A stretch of 64,000 nt of DNA from positions 1-64,000 of the forward strand of contig JAJRSP010000132.1 in assembly GCA_024278775.1 (NCBI GenBank), in the 5' to 3' direction. The notes under the pieces are model-generated. The model was not told where the DNA came from, did not search any database, and was given only the letters and a program-made list of their open reading frames with translations. The position numbers were made by a program, and so were the translations under genes. Positions 24,773 to 34,375 of the stretch are shown here, in pieces (positions within the stretch are counted from its first letter, which is position 1; each line of letters opens with the position of its first letter). The stretch is from Planctomycetota bacterium. Lineage in GTDB: Bacteria; Planctomycetota; Phycisphaerae; UBA1845.

Positions 24773-25606
24773 CTACTTCGGAGGAAGCGCCGGGGTGGTA
24801 CCAACCGGCACGGGTTGAATTCGATCGTAAGTCCTCGCCACATGACACGCCGGGCCGCAATAGCCACCCGTCTTCGTGGGCAGGTACTTCAACGGCAGCT
24901 TCCACTTCTTGAACATAATCCCCTCCCGCACAAGCCTTGCCTGCTCGCTCACGTGGGGCTTGTGACACGTTCGGCAGTTTCGCCCCTTGGCATCCGCCCC
25001 CACATGAACGTGGTGTAGGTTGACCGTACCGTTTCGAAACGCTGTCGCCTCGTCGGTGTCTTTCTCAGTGACCATTTCCGGGTCGTTACACTGGAAACAA
25101 AGCTCGAACTGCGATTCGTCGAAGCGCCCGTAGCGTCGTTCCCGATATGATTCCAAGAGCAACGCGGGCTGCATCGTAGCGTGCGGGTCATGGCAACTGA
25201 GACATTCCCCCTCGGCCACCGGAAAATGGCGTGACAACATGGTGTCGGTGTCCTCCAGCGCATCACCCAGTTCCTCATGGCAGTCGAGACAAAGCGCTCC
25301 CCCCTCTGCCACGAGCGCAAAGGTATGCTTATCGCCATCCGCTACCTCGTGACAGGTGTCGCAGCCCCCCTGAGACACCGCAGCATGCACGACCTTCTTC
25401 GCCGCAAGCTTGGCATGACAACCCGAGGTCATGCAATCCAGTTTCACCCATCGGGCACGGTCCGGCACCTTCGGGGTCTCGGACGCAGGCGGCTGTGCCG
25501 CCACGGCCACACGCGCAACCACCATTGTGACGAAGAAGGAAAAGAGGCCGCGACACCTCGTGTGGCGAGGCCATGTGACACGTCGGATCAATATGGTCAT
25601 GTTCAT
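24773..25606 (-). CDS. Multiheme cytochrome c with atypical heme sites
   Basis: 277 residues from ATG 25604-25606; a GTG at 25636 directly after the upstream stop is also possible. The signal segment is FSFFVTMVVARVAVAA. Regular sites are CDTCH, CLDCH, CLSCH and CRTCH. There are spaced variants CMTSGCH (CX4CH) and CGPACH (CX3CH), and ELCFQCND, where the His is replaced by Asn (CXXCN). So six sites look able to bind heme and a seventh is altered. VNLHHVHVGADAKGRNC supplies likely distal ligands. It is third from last in the electron-conduit operon. Confidence 0.88.
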   Translation of the reverse strand: MNMTILIRRVTWPRHTRCRGLFSFFVTMVVARVAVAAQPPASETPKVPDRARWVKLDCMTSGCHAKLAAKKVVHAAVSQGGCDTCHEVADGDKHTFALVAEGGALCLDCHEELGDALEDTDTMLSRHFPVAEGECLSCHDPHATMQPALLLESYRERRYGRFDESQFELCFQCNDPEMVTEKDTDEATAFRNGTVNLHHVHVGADAKGRNCRTCHKPHVSEQARLVREGIMFKKWKLPLKYLPTKTGGYCGPACHVARTYDRIQPVPVGTTPALPPK

Positions 25607-25641
25607 ATCAGTAGGGTCTTTGGATACCGCACGCACTCACA

Positions 25642-27369
25642 CTATGGGGAGTACGGAAACCGTACATGGGTCATATTGTGGCAGGTCAACGTGCAATTGC
25701 CACTCCGGCGACCCGTATCCTCATACACAATACCACTCGCGGCACCGGATTCTACCGGTCTCACGATAGATAGATCAAAATTGATAAGGTTCGAGTGATC
25801 GCTACCGGAACTTTGTAGCCGACTCACACCGTGAGCATCGTGACACGCCGAACACGGAGCCTGCCGATCGACGATGTGCTGCTTGTGCCGCGAAAAACTT
25901 TCATTTCCTAGGATGCTGTTGCGGTCGTGACAGGAATAACACAGCGCATACGCATTGGCACTTTCCACCGTAAAATCTCGTGTCTCGTAGTTGAGCTTGA
26001 GCAGCGGTTTGAAGATCGAGCCGTGCGGCCCATTGGGCCCGCCCCCACCATTCTGTCTCGCATTGTCACTGTTGTGGCAGTCGACGCAGGTGATTCGGCT
26101 CCCCACGCGCAACGGCGACAGCAAACTCACCACATCCGAGTTGCGCCGCGGCCCGATGACCGGGTGGAACGACGGATTCGATGTCTGAAACTCGGCCCGC
26201 GCGTTCGTCTGAAAGACCTGCCGCTGAATGCGGCTCCGCCGCCGCGTGGCGTTGTCACTGTGGCACTTGAAGCAGACCTCATACAATAACGCCGACGTAT
26301 CCACCGGCAGCCCACTGGCATTCACGCCGGAGACGAACAAGTTTTGCAGTGGAACGATCGACCCGCGCGTGCCGCGATTCGTCGTCGCGAGATCGGGCCG
26401 CACGGCATGGGGATTGTGACAATCGACGCACTCCACGTGCCGCCGCATCGTTAGTGAATCTTCGGCCGCGTCATGCACCTCGGCCCGTAAGAAAACCTCG
26501 TGCGCCGACCGCTTGCGGATGTCCGCCAGGATATTTGTCTTGGCCACCGATCCATCGTGACAGTTAAGACAATTCATCTCTTCCTGCCGAAAACGCAACA
26601 GCCGCTCTCGCTCGGAGGCCCCATGTATTTTGTGGCAATTCAGACAGGCGTTCTCCGCGACCGAAGAATAGTCCAGCCGCTCCCTCGGATCCACGGACCG
26701 ACCGGCCACCCGCGCCCGGCTGCGAAAATGAGAACTCCCCTGCCAGCCATTCATCTCGTGACACGTGAGGCAGATAGCCGCGAACCGATCGGTAATACGC
26801 AAGAAGTTTCCCTCGGCGTTGTTGTGCGGATCGTGGCAGGTCGTGCAGTGCATCTCCCCGTGGCGACCAAGCGGTAGATCACGCGTAACCAACTCGGGCA
26901 CACGAATCTGCGGGTCGCTCAAGGCCAGTGTCCGGTCATAGCGAAAGCCGATCGGGTGATCGTCAGACAGATCCGTCGTGATATCGGTCGGTCCCGGCGG
27001 AATCGTGCGAGGCGTCGTCAACAACGGGTTGGTCACCGGCTGACTGAGCACGGCCCCGAGCGCAAGAATGCCATCGTGACAACTGAGACACATCTTGGAC
27101 GGTCCGCTGGGCTGATCCACCCGTGCGTCCAACGTGCTACTTTGATAGACCCGGTAGTACGCACGCGAGGAATGACGATTCCAAAGCGGTGTCTGCGGCG
27201 CGGCATTGTGTGGTGCGTGGCAAAAGATACACACCTCCGTCTCGTACACCGCACGAACCGGACCCGGACCAAACGCGGACAAGTCATGGGGGCTATTGAG
27301 CACGCTATCATCAGCCAGCGCCGAAAACGTACCCGCTCCCACAACGATGATGAAGACAACCCGACTCAT
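25642..27369 (-). CDS. Dodecaheme cytochrome c
   Basis: 575 residues with a signal peptide (VVFIIVVGAGTFSALA). I count eleven CXXCH sites (CIFCH, CLSCH, CTTCH, CLTCH, CLNCH twice, CVDCH twice, CFKCH, CYSCH, CSACH) and a final CTLTCH (CX3CH), twelve in all. The spacing is that of doubled-CXXCH family proteins, which carry electrons over long distances in the periplasm or outside the cell. It is coupled by ATGA (27366-27369) to the NHL lipoprotein gene upstream. GGAG precedes the ATG. Confidence 0.93.
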   Translation of the reverse strand: MSRVVFIIVVGAGTFSALADDSVLNSPHDLSAFGPGPVRAVYETEVCIFCHAPHNAAPQTPLWNRHSSRAYYRVYQSSTLDARVDQPSGPSKMCLSCHDGILALGAVLSQPVTNPLLTTPRTIPPGPTDITTDLSDDHPIGFRYDRTLALSDPQIRVPELVTRDLPLGRHGEMHCTTCHDPHNNAEGNFLRITDRFAAICLTCHEMNGWQGSSHFRSRARVAGRSVDPRERLDYSSVAENACLNCHKIHGASERERLLRFRQEEMNCLNCHDGSVAKTNILADIRKRSAHEVFLRAEVHDAAEDSLTMRRHVECVDCHNPHAVRPDLATTNRGTRGSIVPLQNLFVSGVNASGLPVDTSALLYEVCFKCHSDNATRRRSRIQRQVFQTNARAEFQTSNPSFHPVIGPRRNSDVVSLLSPLRVGSRITCVDCHNSDNARQNGGGGPNGPHGSIFKPLLKLNYETRDFTVESANAYALCYSCHDRNSILGNESFSRHKQHIVDRQAPCSACHDAHGVSRLQSSGSDHSNLINFDLSIVRPVESGAASGIVYEDTGRRSGNCTLTCHNMTHVRFPYSP

Positions 27370-28406
27370 CCTTCACTCCGACCCAAGTACTGAAACACCT
27401 GAAGCCTGCGGTTGTAGGCGTCGGCCACCCAGATACGGTCACGGTAGTCTATCGCCAGGCCGGCCGGTATGGCGAACTGTCCCGGTTTCGAACCTTCCTC
27501 GCCAAAGGCCATCAACAACCTTCCGTCGGAATCAAAAATCTGCACGTTCTCAAATTGGGCATCGACCACGTACAGGTGTCCGCTCTGGTCCACGCCCACA
27601 CCTTTGGGCAGCGAGAAATCACCGGCCGCGTCGCCCTTTTTTCCGACACTGCCGCGGAATGTCCCGTCAAAATCAAACCGCTGCACTCTAAAGTTGAGCG
27701 TATCACTGACCACCACACCCAACAACCCATCGCAGGCCACGTGGGTCGGATAATTCAACTGGCCGTCGCCGGTGCCGCGCATCCCAAACGAGGACAGTCG
27801 CTTCCCCCGGGCGTCAAAGATCACGCCTTCGTGCCGTCCCGTATCCACCACGTAAAGCCGTTGACTCTTCGGACAGTACGCGATACCTCCCGGTCGTTCG
27901 AGATCAGCATTCAATGCCCGGCGGTAGGTTCCATCACGCGCGAACTCAAACACATCACCCAGTTTGGCATCCGTCACAAATACGCCGTCAGGTGAAAGCG
28001 TCACACCCACCGGACTCTGCAACGACACCTCACCGACGCGACGGACTACACGGTGCGTTCGTCGAACCAAATCCATCACATGCAATGCCGCGGCTCCCGT
28101 ATCCGCCACATACACCATATCATCCCTACTCACTGCGACGGCTTGAGGCGTCACAAGCCGGGCCGGACGCGGATCCTTCAGGCGAAAAGCCTCTTCAAAC
28201 ACCTGCCAACCGGATCGCGCAGGCTTCAAGCCCGCACCACCGGTAATCTCCCCGACATACCGGATACGAGGCGCGTCAGGCGGCAGAGGCCAGACAGGCG
28301 GCGTCCGTAGCTGGGGGAACAAATCTCCGGCCGGTCGGGCGCAACCCCCGACCCCCACCAGCAACAGCCCAGCGCAACAGCCCCCCCAAAAGAACCGCCG
28401 TTCCAT
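27366..28406 (-). CDS. NHL-repeat lipoprotein (conduit operon, proximal copy)
   Basis: 346 residues. The ATG at 28404-28406 is followed by a signal with lipobox VGVGGC; a GTG exactly after the upstream stop (28433) would add nine residues. There are about six NHL blades: TPQAVAVSRDDMVYVADT, SPVGVTLSPDGVFVTDA, RPGGIAYCPKSQRLYVVDT, YPTHVACDGLLGVVVSDTLNFRVQ, LPKGVGVDQSGHLYVVDAQFENVQ and IPAGLAIDYRDRIWVADAYNRRLQ. It sits between the beta-barrel and dodecaheme genes, so it may be a scaffold at the conduit. Confidence 0.88.
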   Translation of the reverse strand: MERRFFWGGCCAGLLLVGVGGCARPAGDLFPQLRTPPVWPLPPDAPRIRYVGEITGGAGLKPARSGWQVFEEAFRLKDPRPARLVTPQAVAVSRDDMVYVADTGAAALHVMDLVRRTHRVVRRVGEVSLQSPVGVTLSPDGVFVTDAKLGDVFEFARDGTYRRALNADLERPGGIAYCPKSQRLYVVDTGRHEGVIFDARGKRLSSFGMRGTGDGQLNYPTHVACDGLLGVVVSDTLNFRVQRFDFDGTFRGSVGKKGDAAGDFSLPKGVGVDQSGHLYVVDAQFENVQIFDSDGRLLMAFGEEGSKPGQFAIPAGLAIDYRDRIWVADAYNRRLQVFQYLGRSEG

Positions 28407-28433
28407 AGGCCTACGGTGTGTGTGAACTAGCAC

Positions 28434-30518
28434 TTAATGTTCCCCCAGCACATCGTCCAACTCCCACCGCAGATTAACCCAGGCGGCCGCCCCATCTTCC
28501 TTCGACCCGGCGATGCGCAGCAAGTCATACTCCAAGGAAAACTCTACACTCATTCTGCCGTAGCGATAGGCCAGCGTACTTTCCAGATCGAGCGCATTGG
28601 TCGTACCGCGGACGGAGTCGTCCTCCCACCGGTACGTCGACGTGAGGGTCGTGGTCCAATCACGATCCAAGCGTAACTCATACACCGCGCTCAGATTCAC
28701 CTCAGACACCTCACGCTCGTCAAATCCGCCATCAAAAAGATATTGCGAGAAGCGTCCTCGAAAATCGAGGACTTTCTCCTGTGTACGGATTGCATTCCAC
28801 TGGCCCGACAGATGGAACCCATCGTAGGGATCGACCGAATCATCGTAGATTTCGTACTCTGCCGTGGTCGACCAACGCGGCCGCGTGTAGGTCACACCGA
28901 GGCGATGATGGTCGGTTCGATCGGCATATATGGCATACCCCACAGAGCGATTCACATCTTGGTTGCGATAGCTGAGTCGGTAGTAGGGGGTCCACCCGGA
29001 CTCAAAGTCCTGCTGCACACTAAAGTCGATTCGAGTCGTATCAATCTGACCGCTTCGCCTCGTACGGTAACGATAATCCACCATCACCGTTTGGCCGTTC
29101 ACAATCCGACCCGAAAGAACACGAGTGAGGACCGTGCGATCGCGCAGCGTGCTCAGCATGTAATCGCTACCGATACGGTACACGATACGCCCCGTCACGT
29201 CGGTGACCAGCACCGAGGCTAACACGGCGAGAGGTCGAACAAGATATACCGGCAGCGGATCTCGGAACGTCGCGGACTCATTCAACACGACCCGCGTGCC
29301 GTTATTGCCCCGCGTGCGTTCGGAATCACCCGCAAGCCGTAGCTCAGCCGACACACGACCGTAGGGATTGCGACGCGTATAGCGCCACGCCACCGAGGCC
29401 CCCACTTGCGTCGTTTCGACATCGTCGTCCGTTCGCTCTTCAAGCCCAAAAACGTCAACCGTGGTCGTCAGGTTTTTCAGAAAACGGTGCGTGAGCTGAA
29501 AGTCGCCGCGATGCTGATCCACGCTGATGCCATCGAGTCGCTCACGGGTGAACTGGTACGCATAGCTGGTCGACAGCGTATCGGAATGCGCGATAATCAC
29601 CTGCGGACCCACCTCGATGATATCCCGAGCCAAATCGCCCGACTCCTCCTGAACACGAGCCACCATTACAAAGCGGTGCTGATGGCGATCGCCAAATGCT
29701 CGCTCGTAGTCGAGCTTGAGCAGATCGCGCCGGGTATCAAACTCGAACTGATTCCCTTGGAACTCCTGCTGCCTACGGCTATGTTCATAATCGAGCTTGA
29801 GCTTCTCATCGGAACCTATTGTCCAATCCAACGTGTATCGAAAAAAGTCTTCGATGACTCTTTCATCATCACGCTGGCGACGATTTCCGAACCGATCTGT
29901 ATCAAAATGATCGAAGCTGAACTCCATCAACGCGCGGTCCCCCTTGTGGACCCACGCGGTCCCGTAGGCGGTTCGCCGCTGACGCAAAGTCGGTAAAAAA
30001 AGCCGCCCGATACGGTCTTCTCCACGCTGACCATAGACCGTTCCGGAAATGCGCTTGGTCTTGAACAAATCCGCCCGCAGGTCAAACTCCGCCAGATACC
30101 CGCTCGTACGATCGGAATCAGTCCGACCCGCCCGTCGCTCGCGGAAGAAACTACGGGAATAACCAAGCCCCACTTTCCCATACACGTCCACGAAATATGG
30201 ATGCACGATGTCGGCATGAAACCGCAACGTGAGCGTGGTGCGATTGAGCGAACTTTGGTTCGTTTGTCTGGCGTTCGGCTTCCCTCTGCCATCCTTGGAT
30301 CGAACTCGATACCGCTCGACCGTCCCCTCATACTCCCACTCCGCATCAAGGCGATGCAGGTGAAGCAAGCCCGGCTCGATCCGTTGCGGCTCCCGCGTAC
30401 GTGACTGGGCAACAACCGGACCGGCGGTGAAAACCATCACCCCACACGCCGCCGCGATCCACACGCCGGCATACGCCGGCGGGCGAGGTATCAATCTTCT
30501 CAACGGTTGCATGTCCAT
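28434..30518 (-). CDS. Outer-membrane beta-barrel, probable conduit porin
   Basis: 694 residues. After a signal peptide (GVWIAAACGVMVFTAGPVVAQ) the rest is almost entirely alternating polar/aromatic strands with short turns (for example YLAEFDLRADLFKTKRISGTVYGQR, YEHSRRQQEFQGNQFEFDTRRD, WSTTAEYEIYDDSVD), and it ends AWVNLRWELDDVLGEH. That is the pattern of a large 20-plus-strand outer-membrane barrel. With multiheme cytochromes on both sides it fits the porin of a porin-cytochrome electron conduit. The ATG at 30518 overlaps the upstream stop by one base (TGATG); a TTG one codon earlier is less likely. Confidence 0.82.
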   Translation of the reverse strand: MDMQPLRRLIPRPPAYAGVWIAAACGVMVFTAGPVVAQSRTREPQRIEPGLLHLHRLDAEWEYEGTVERYRVRSKDGRGKPNARQTNQSSLNRTTLTLRFHADIVHPYFVDVYGKVGLGYSRSFFRERRAGRTDSDRTSGYLAEFDLRADLFKTKRISGTVYGQRGEDRIGRLFLPTLRQRRTAYGTAWVHKGDRALMEFSFDHFDTDRFGNRRQRDDERVIEDFFRYTLDWTIGSDEKLKLDYEHSRRQQEFQGNQFEFDTRRDLLKLDYERAFGDRHQHRFVMVARVQEESGDLARDIIEVGPQVIIAHSDTLSTSYAYQFTRERLDGISVDQHRGDFQLTHRFLKNLTTTVDVFGLEERTDDDVETTQVGASVAWRYTRRNPYGRVSAELRLAGDSERTRGNNGTRVVLNESATFRDPLPVYLVRPLAVLASVLVTDVTGRIVYRIGSDYMLSTLRDRTVLTRVLSGRIVNGQTVMVDYRYRTRRSGQIDTTRIDFSVQQDFESGWTPYYRLSYRNQDVNRSVGYAIYADRTDHHRLGVTYTRPRWSTTAEYEIYDDSVDPYDGFHLSGQWNAIRTQEKVLDFRGRFSQYLFDGGFDEREVSEVNLSAVYELRLDRDWTTTLTSTYRWEDDSVRGTTNALDLESTLAYRYGRMSVEFSLEYDLLRIAGSKEDGAAAWVNLRWELDDVLGEH

Positions 30519-31171
30519 CAATTCACAACTGTGGAACGACTGCCATTCCCACTAACCGGAATAGGAAGACGCTCCGCCTCCGGCTTGAGAAGCATACGCC
30601 GCGTGGAAGCGTGCGGATTGTGGCACGCCGTACAATCGACCGTATCCATCCCACGATGATAAGTCGTTAACGCCGAATCCTCGAACTGGGCATCATGGCA
30701 ACTGGTGCAAAGCACTGCCTGTGAAAAACGCAGTAACGCACTGTGCCGCGAGGCATGCATGGTATGGCAGAGGGTGCAATCTTCCCGCAGGGCCGGCGCA
30801 TGGCGGTACGGTGCCTCCTCGAAATAACGCGTATGGCAATTTCTACAACGGGAGGGCATATCAGCCCGCGGAGCGAATTGCCGATCCGGGTTATGGCACA
30901 CCTGGCACCGATGCTCTACAAAAGGCCGATGCCGCGACACCGCAAACGGGGTGTTCGGACCGGCCATCGCAACCTCACCCGCTGTGATATCTTTCCCGGA
31001 TTCCAAGGGTTTCCCTATCGCTTCGGTAGCTGGATACTCGAAGAAGAAGTGCATCACACGATCACGGGCGGTTCCCGTACACGCCACCGCAAACAACATG
31101 ACCGCCATGAACCCTATCGCAGGTAGCCAACACAAACGATACAGCAGCGGATTCGGCAAACGGCAACGCAT
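30518..31171 (-). CDS. Pentaheme cytochrome c lipoprotein
   Basis: 217 residues from the ATG at 31169-31171. The N-terminal hydrophobic segment (FMAVMLFAVAC) ends in a plausible lipobox; a simple membrane anchor is the alternative. Five CXXCH sites lie at 89-93, 109-113, 132-136, 155-159 and 180-184. Histidines in HTMHASRHS and YHRG could serve as distal ligands. It opens the operon and is translationally coupled to the barrel gene. It is the likely cytochrome plugged into the porin. Confidence 0.87.
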   Translation of the reverse strand: MRCRLPNPLLYRLCWLPAIGFMAVMLFAVACTGTARDRVMHFFFEYPATEAIGKPLESGKDITAGEVAMAGPNTPFAVSRHRPFVEHRCQVCHNPDRQFAPRADMPSRCRNCHTRYFEEAPYRHAPALREDCTLCHTMHASRHSALLRFSQAVLCTSCHDAQFEDSALTTYHRGMDTVDCTACHNPHASTRRMLLKPEAERLPIPVSGNGSRSTVVN

Positions 31172-31354
31172 AGTCACTCCGAACCGGGGTCTCGAGCGCT
31201 TCCAAGGAAAAAGATGCGGGGAGTATATGCAGCAACTCCCCTCTCCGCAAGAAACAAATGAACCCGTTCCGCGTACCATTTTTTCTTGACACCGAACCAG
31301 ACACCTACACAATGGCCCGGCGTATATCGTGGTGTTGGACTAAGGGAGCACTTC

Positions 31355-31870
31355 ATGACACGGGCAACTCGAAGAATCTGTTGCGTCTCAATCTTGCTTT
31401 GCGCCGGTTGCGGATCGGGCGTACAGGACGCCGTCTTGCTTGCGGGCGAAAGCGGTGCCCGCACCTTCATCGATATTCTGATATCGGATATCTTCGCCGA
31501 TCTTCCCGACTTGGTCACGTTCCCTCCGGGCGTCGACACTTCGGCAGACGCCGTGGCGGAAACTGACGTGGCCACCGACGGTGGCACTGGTACAGACGGT
31601 GCCGCGGATACTCCGACGGATAGCGGTGGTGTGGGTGCCGGCTTGACCGGCGTGGCCTCAAACGGCGAAGCCTTGTTTTCGGCCAACGGCTGCTCAGGGT
31701 GTCACTGCCCCGCTGCCGACGCTTGTACTTCCGGCCGCATCAACCTACATGGCGTGCAAGCAGCCCGGATTGAAGAAAAGACCCAGAGCGATCTCTTTCA
31801 CACCGGCGGCAAGTTCCCCGACCTGACCGAGCAAGACCTCGTCGACCTCGAAGCGTTCTTCGCAAGCTAA
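31355..31870 (+). CDS. Monoheme cytochrome c lipoprotein
   Basis: 171 residues, ATG at 31355 with AGGGAG upstream. The signal ends with lipobox LLCAGC. A long Gly/Thr/Asp-rich linker (about residues 50-100) leads to a small C-terminal cytochrome domain with one site, NGCSGCHCPAADAC, and a KFPDLTEQDLVDLEAFF terminal helix typical of class-I cytochromes. The extra cysteines around the heme site are odd. It is divergent from the conduit operon across a 183-bp region and is probably part of the same redox system. Confidence 0.8.
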   Translation: MTRATRRICCVSILLCAGCGSGVQDAVLLAGESGARTFIDILISDIFADLPDLVTFPPGVDTSADAVAETDVATDGGTGTDGAADTPTDSGGVGAGLTGVASNGEALFSANGCSGCHCPAADACTSGRINLHGVQAARIEEKTQSDLFHTGGKFPDLTEQDLVDLEAFFAS

Positions 31871-32158
31871 CGCCTCTCGTTTCGGCAACGGCCCCGTTTG
31901 CGAATCCGTCCGCCTGTGACGCCGGCCAGATGAGATGCACGTCTTGCGAAAACCTGCGAGCATTCCTATTCACGGCAAGGGAATGCGGAATCACCGTGTT
32001 GAGCTCACGCCGACGCACCCCACCGCCATCGCCAGCGTCACCAAGAACACGGTGACACACTCGTGGATCGACCTCATGCGAGTTCCCTTGTCGTCATATC
32101 CTGCCGTGTCGGTTTGTGGCACGGGTCGGATCGTCAAGGCCATCCGGAACAAGGCCGT

Positions 32159-34375
32159 TCAGGACTGATCCGGTTTTCTACGGCGCGGCGTGCGGCCTAT
32201 CAGGCACAGGCCCGCGAACATCATCGGAAACGTGATCATCCCAAACGAACCGCAGATCGACCGGGGTGGCGTCGTGCTGGAACCATCTGTTCCCGGGTCA
32301 GTCGTCGGCACATCGGCACCGGGTTGAACATCGGTGGGCGCATCCGCGCCGCCGCCCGGGCTATCGGTGCCGGAACCATCGGTACCCGAGCCGCCCGTGC
32401 CATTATCACCACCGGTCGTCACACCTCCATCAGGGGAAGCCACCTCCGTCGGATCGCACTTGGTACCAATACCGTCCCCGTCAGCGTCCGCCTGATCGTG
32501 GTTGGCGATCTGCGGGCAGTTGTCTTCGGTGTCAGGAATGCCGTCACTGTCGTCATCCAAATCACACGCGTCGCCGTCACCATTGCCGTCGGTATCGATT
32601 TGATCGGCGTTGGCATCATTGATGCAGTTATCCAAACAGTCCATCACACCATCGCTATCGGTGTCCGTGTCGGGCACGCCACATCCACAGACGCCGGGGC
32701 TTAGTTTGTCCGGATCATTCGGGCAGGTATCCTGCTGGCCGGGATCCTGACCGCAGTCCGCCACTTCCACCACACCACACCCGCAAACACCGGGATCGGA
32801 TTTCGCCGAGTCATCGGGGCAGCCGTCCACGCTATCCATGACGCCGTCGCCGTCCCGATCGTCACATACGTCGCCGATGCCGTTGCCGTCGGCGTCGGCC
32901 TGATCGGCGTTGGCAGCCGATGGGCAGTTGTAGTCCGCCTCAAAGAAACCGTCACCATCTAGGTCGAGACCTGAGACATCCCGAAGAAAGATATCCTTCT
33001 TGTCGTTTGTGTCATCCGGAACCAAGTCAACCGCAATGCTATGGAACACCACCAGTTGCCCGTCGGTCGACAGCGACGGACGAGAGCTACTTTCTTTTGG
33101 ATTACAGGAGGCAGGTGGAACACAAACGGGAGCCGGGTTCGAGCCAGGCGAGCCATCGGCCTTGGCACTAACCAAAAACAGGCTGCCCGTCACACGATTG
33201 ACGATATACACCTGCTCTACCCCGTTGGCACCACCGACCACCAAATTGGTCGCCACACTGCGAAACGAAATAAAACTGCCGTCAGCCGAAAGGGTTGACA
33301 CCGAACTCGGTCCGTCCGACTCCGTGCCGTCGGCCGCCACGCTGATCCGCGTGGTCACTCCGGTATCCCGATCATGCAGAAAGACATCATCGACACCGTT
33401 GGTGTCACCGGAGACAAGGTTGCTTGCAGAACTCGTAAATGTAATGAAACGGCCGTCACCGGATATCGCCGGTCGGGAGCTTTCATTGTTCGCGGCCGTA
33501 CCATCCGATGCGACACTCACACGCGTTGTCTCACCGGTGTCTCGATCATGCAGAAAGATGTCTTCCACGCCATTGGAGTCGCCCGCGACGAGATTGGTCG
33601 CCTTGCTACTGAAAACCACGTACCGCCCATCGCTGGAAATCGCCGGCCTATCACTATCGCCGCCAGTCGCCTGGGCACCCGAGGAATCCACACTCACGCG
33701 AGTCGTGGTGCCGCTGACGCGATCGAAAACAAGGATGTCCATATTGCCGTTGGTATCCACTTCGCCGGAAACGAGATTGCTGGCTTTTGTGCGGTAGGCA
33801 ATAAACCGACCGTTGCCCGAAATGGCCGGGCGGTTACTGCTGCCGTTGCCGCGAAAGCCCAATTCGACTCCGCTGACGAGCGTCGTGGTGCCTGCGACCC
33901 GATCGTAAAGAAAGATGTCGCGAGTCGCGTTGTTATCAATCGCAATCAGGTTGGTGGCATCGCTACGATAGGCAATGTAGCGACCATCGGCGGAGATCGT
34001 CGGACGACCACTGTCACCGTTGGATTCCACACCACCGGGGCCAACGCTGACGCGCGCGACCGTACCCGTGGCTCGCTCAACAAGGAAGATGTCTTTGCTG
34101 AGGTTCGTATCGCCGGGGATCAGGTTGGTTGCGTTGCTGGAGAACACGACAAACGCCCCATCACCCGACACCATCGGTCGCTTGCTGGATTTGTCCGTCT
34201 GCACGCCGCCGGCACCGACGTTCACGCGTTCTATCGACTGTCCACGCGCCGGCATAGCGAACATCACCGCCAGCCCGTACATCGCCACCATCACGCCGTT
34301 TCGATAAGCACCGGCAAACCGGTTTGATCGTGTTTTTTCAGTCATCTGATTCGTCTTTGTCATCAATAGCATCAT
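32159..34375 (-). CDS. TolB-like repeat surface protein with TSP3 repeats
   Basis: 738 residues. It has a signal peptide, then seven TolB/PD40-type repeats with the core SRPAISGDGRFITFxSxAxNLVxGDTN and DxFLHDRxTGxTTRVSV, then Ca-binding thrombospondin type-3 repeats (DLDGDGFFEADYNCP, DADGNGIGDVCDDRDGDGVMD, DTDSDGVMDCLDNC and similar), a Gly/Thr-rich linker, and a C-terminal hydrophobic segment followed by RTPRRRKPDQS. The last part looks like a sorting or membrane-anchor tail. It is probably displayed on the cell surface. A second, longer relative starts about 4.6 kb upstream on the same strand. Confidence 0.85.
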   Translation of the reverse strand: MMLLMTKTNQMTEKTRSNRFAGAYRNGVMVAMYGLAVMFAMPARGQSIERVNVGAGGVQTDKSSKRPMVSGDGAFVVFSSNATNLIPGDTNLSKDIFLVERATGTVARVSVGPGGVESNGDSGRPTISADGRYIAYRSDATNLIAIDNNATRDIFLYDRVAGTTTLVSGVELGFRGNGSSNRPAISGNGRFIAYRTKASNLVSGEVDTNGNMDILVFDRVSGTTTRVSVDSSGAQATGGDSDRPAISSDGRYVVFSSKATNLVAGDSNGVEDIFLHDRDTGETTRVSVASDGTAANNESSRPAISGDGRFITFTSSASNLVSGDTNGVDDVFLHDRDTGVTTRISVAADGTESDGPSSVSTLSADGSFISFRSVATNLVVGGANGVEQVYIVNRVTGSLFLVSAKADGSPGSNPAPVCVPPASCNPKESSSRPSLSTDGQLVVFHSIAVDLVPDDTNDKKDIFLRDVSGLDLDGDGFFEADYNCPSAANADQADADGNGIGDVCDDRDGDGVMDSVDGCPDDSAKSDPGVCGCGVVEVADCGQDPGQQDTCPNDPDKLSPGVCGCGVPDTDTDSDGVMDCLDNCINDANADQIDTDGNGDGDACDLDDDSDGIPDTEDNCPQIANHDQADADGDGIGTKCDPTEVASPDGGVTTGGDNGTGGSGTDGSGTDSPGGGADAPTDVQPGADVPTTDPGTDGSSTTPPRSICGSFGMITFPMMFAGLCLIGRTPRRRKPDQS

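Noticed and set aside
31935..32168. 77-codon plus-strand frame between the monoheme and TolB-like genes
   Set aside because: No recognisable motif or ribosome-binding site; the stretch is a 288-bp convergent gap in which I see nothing I can support.
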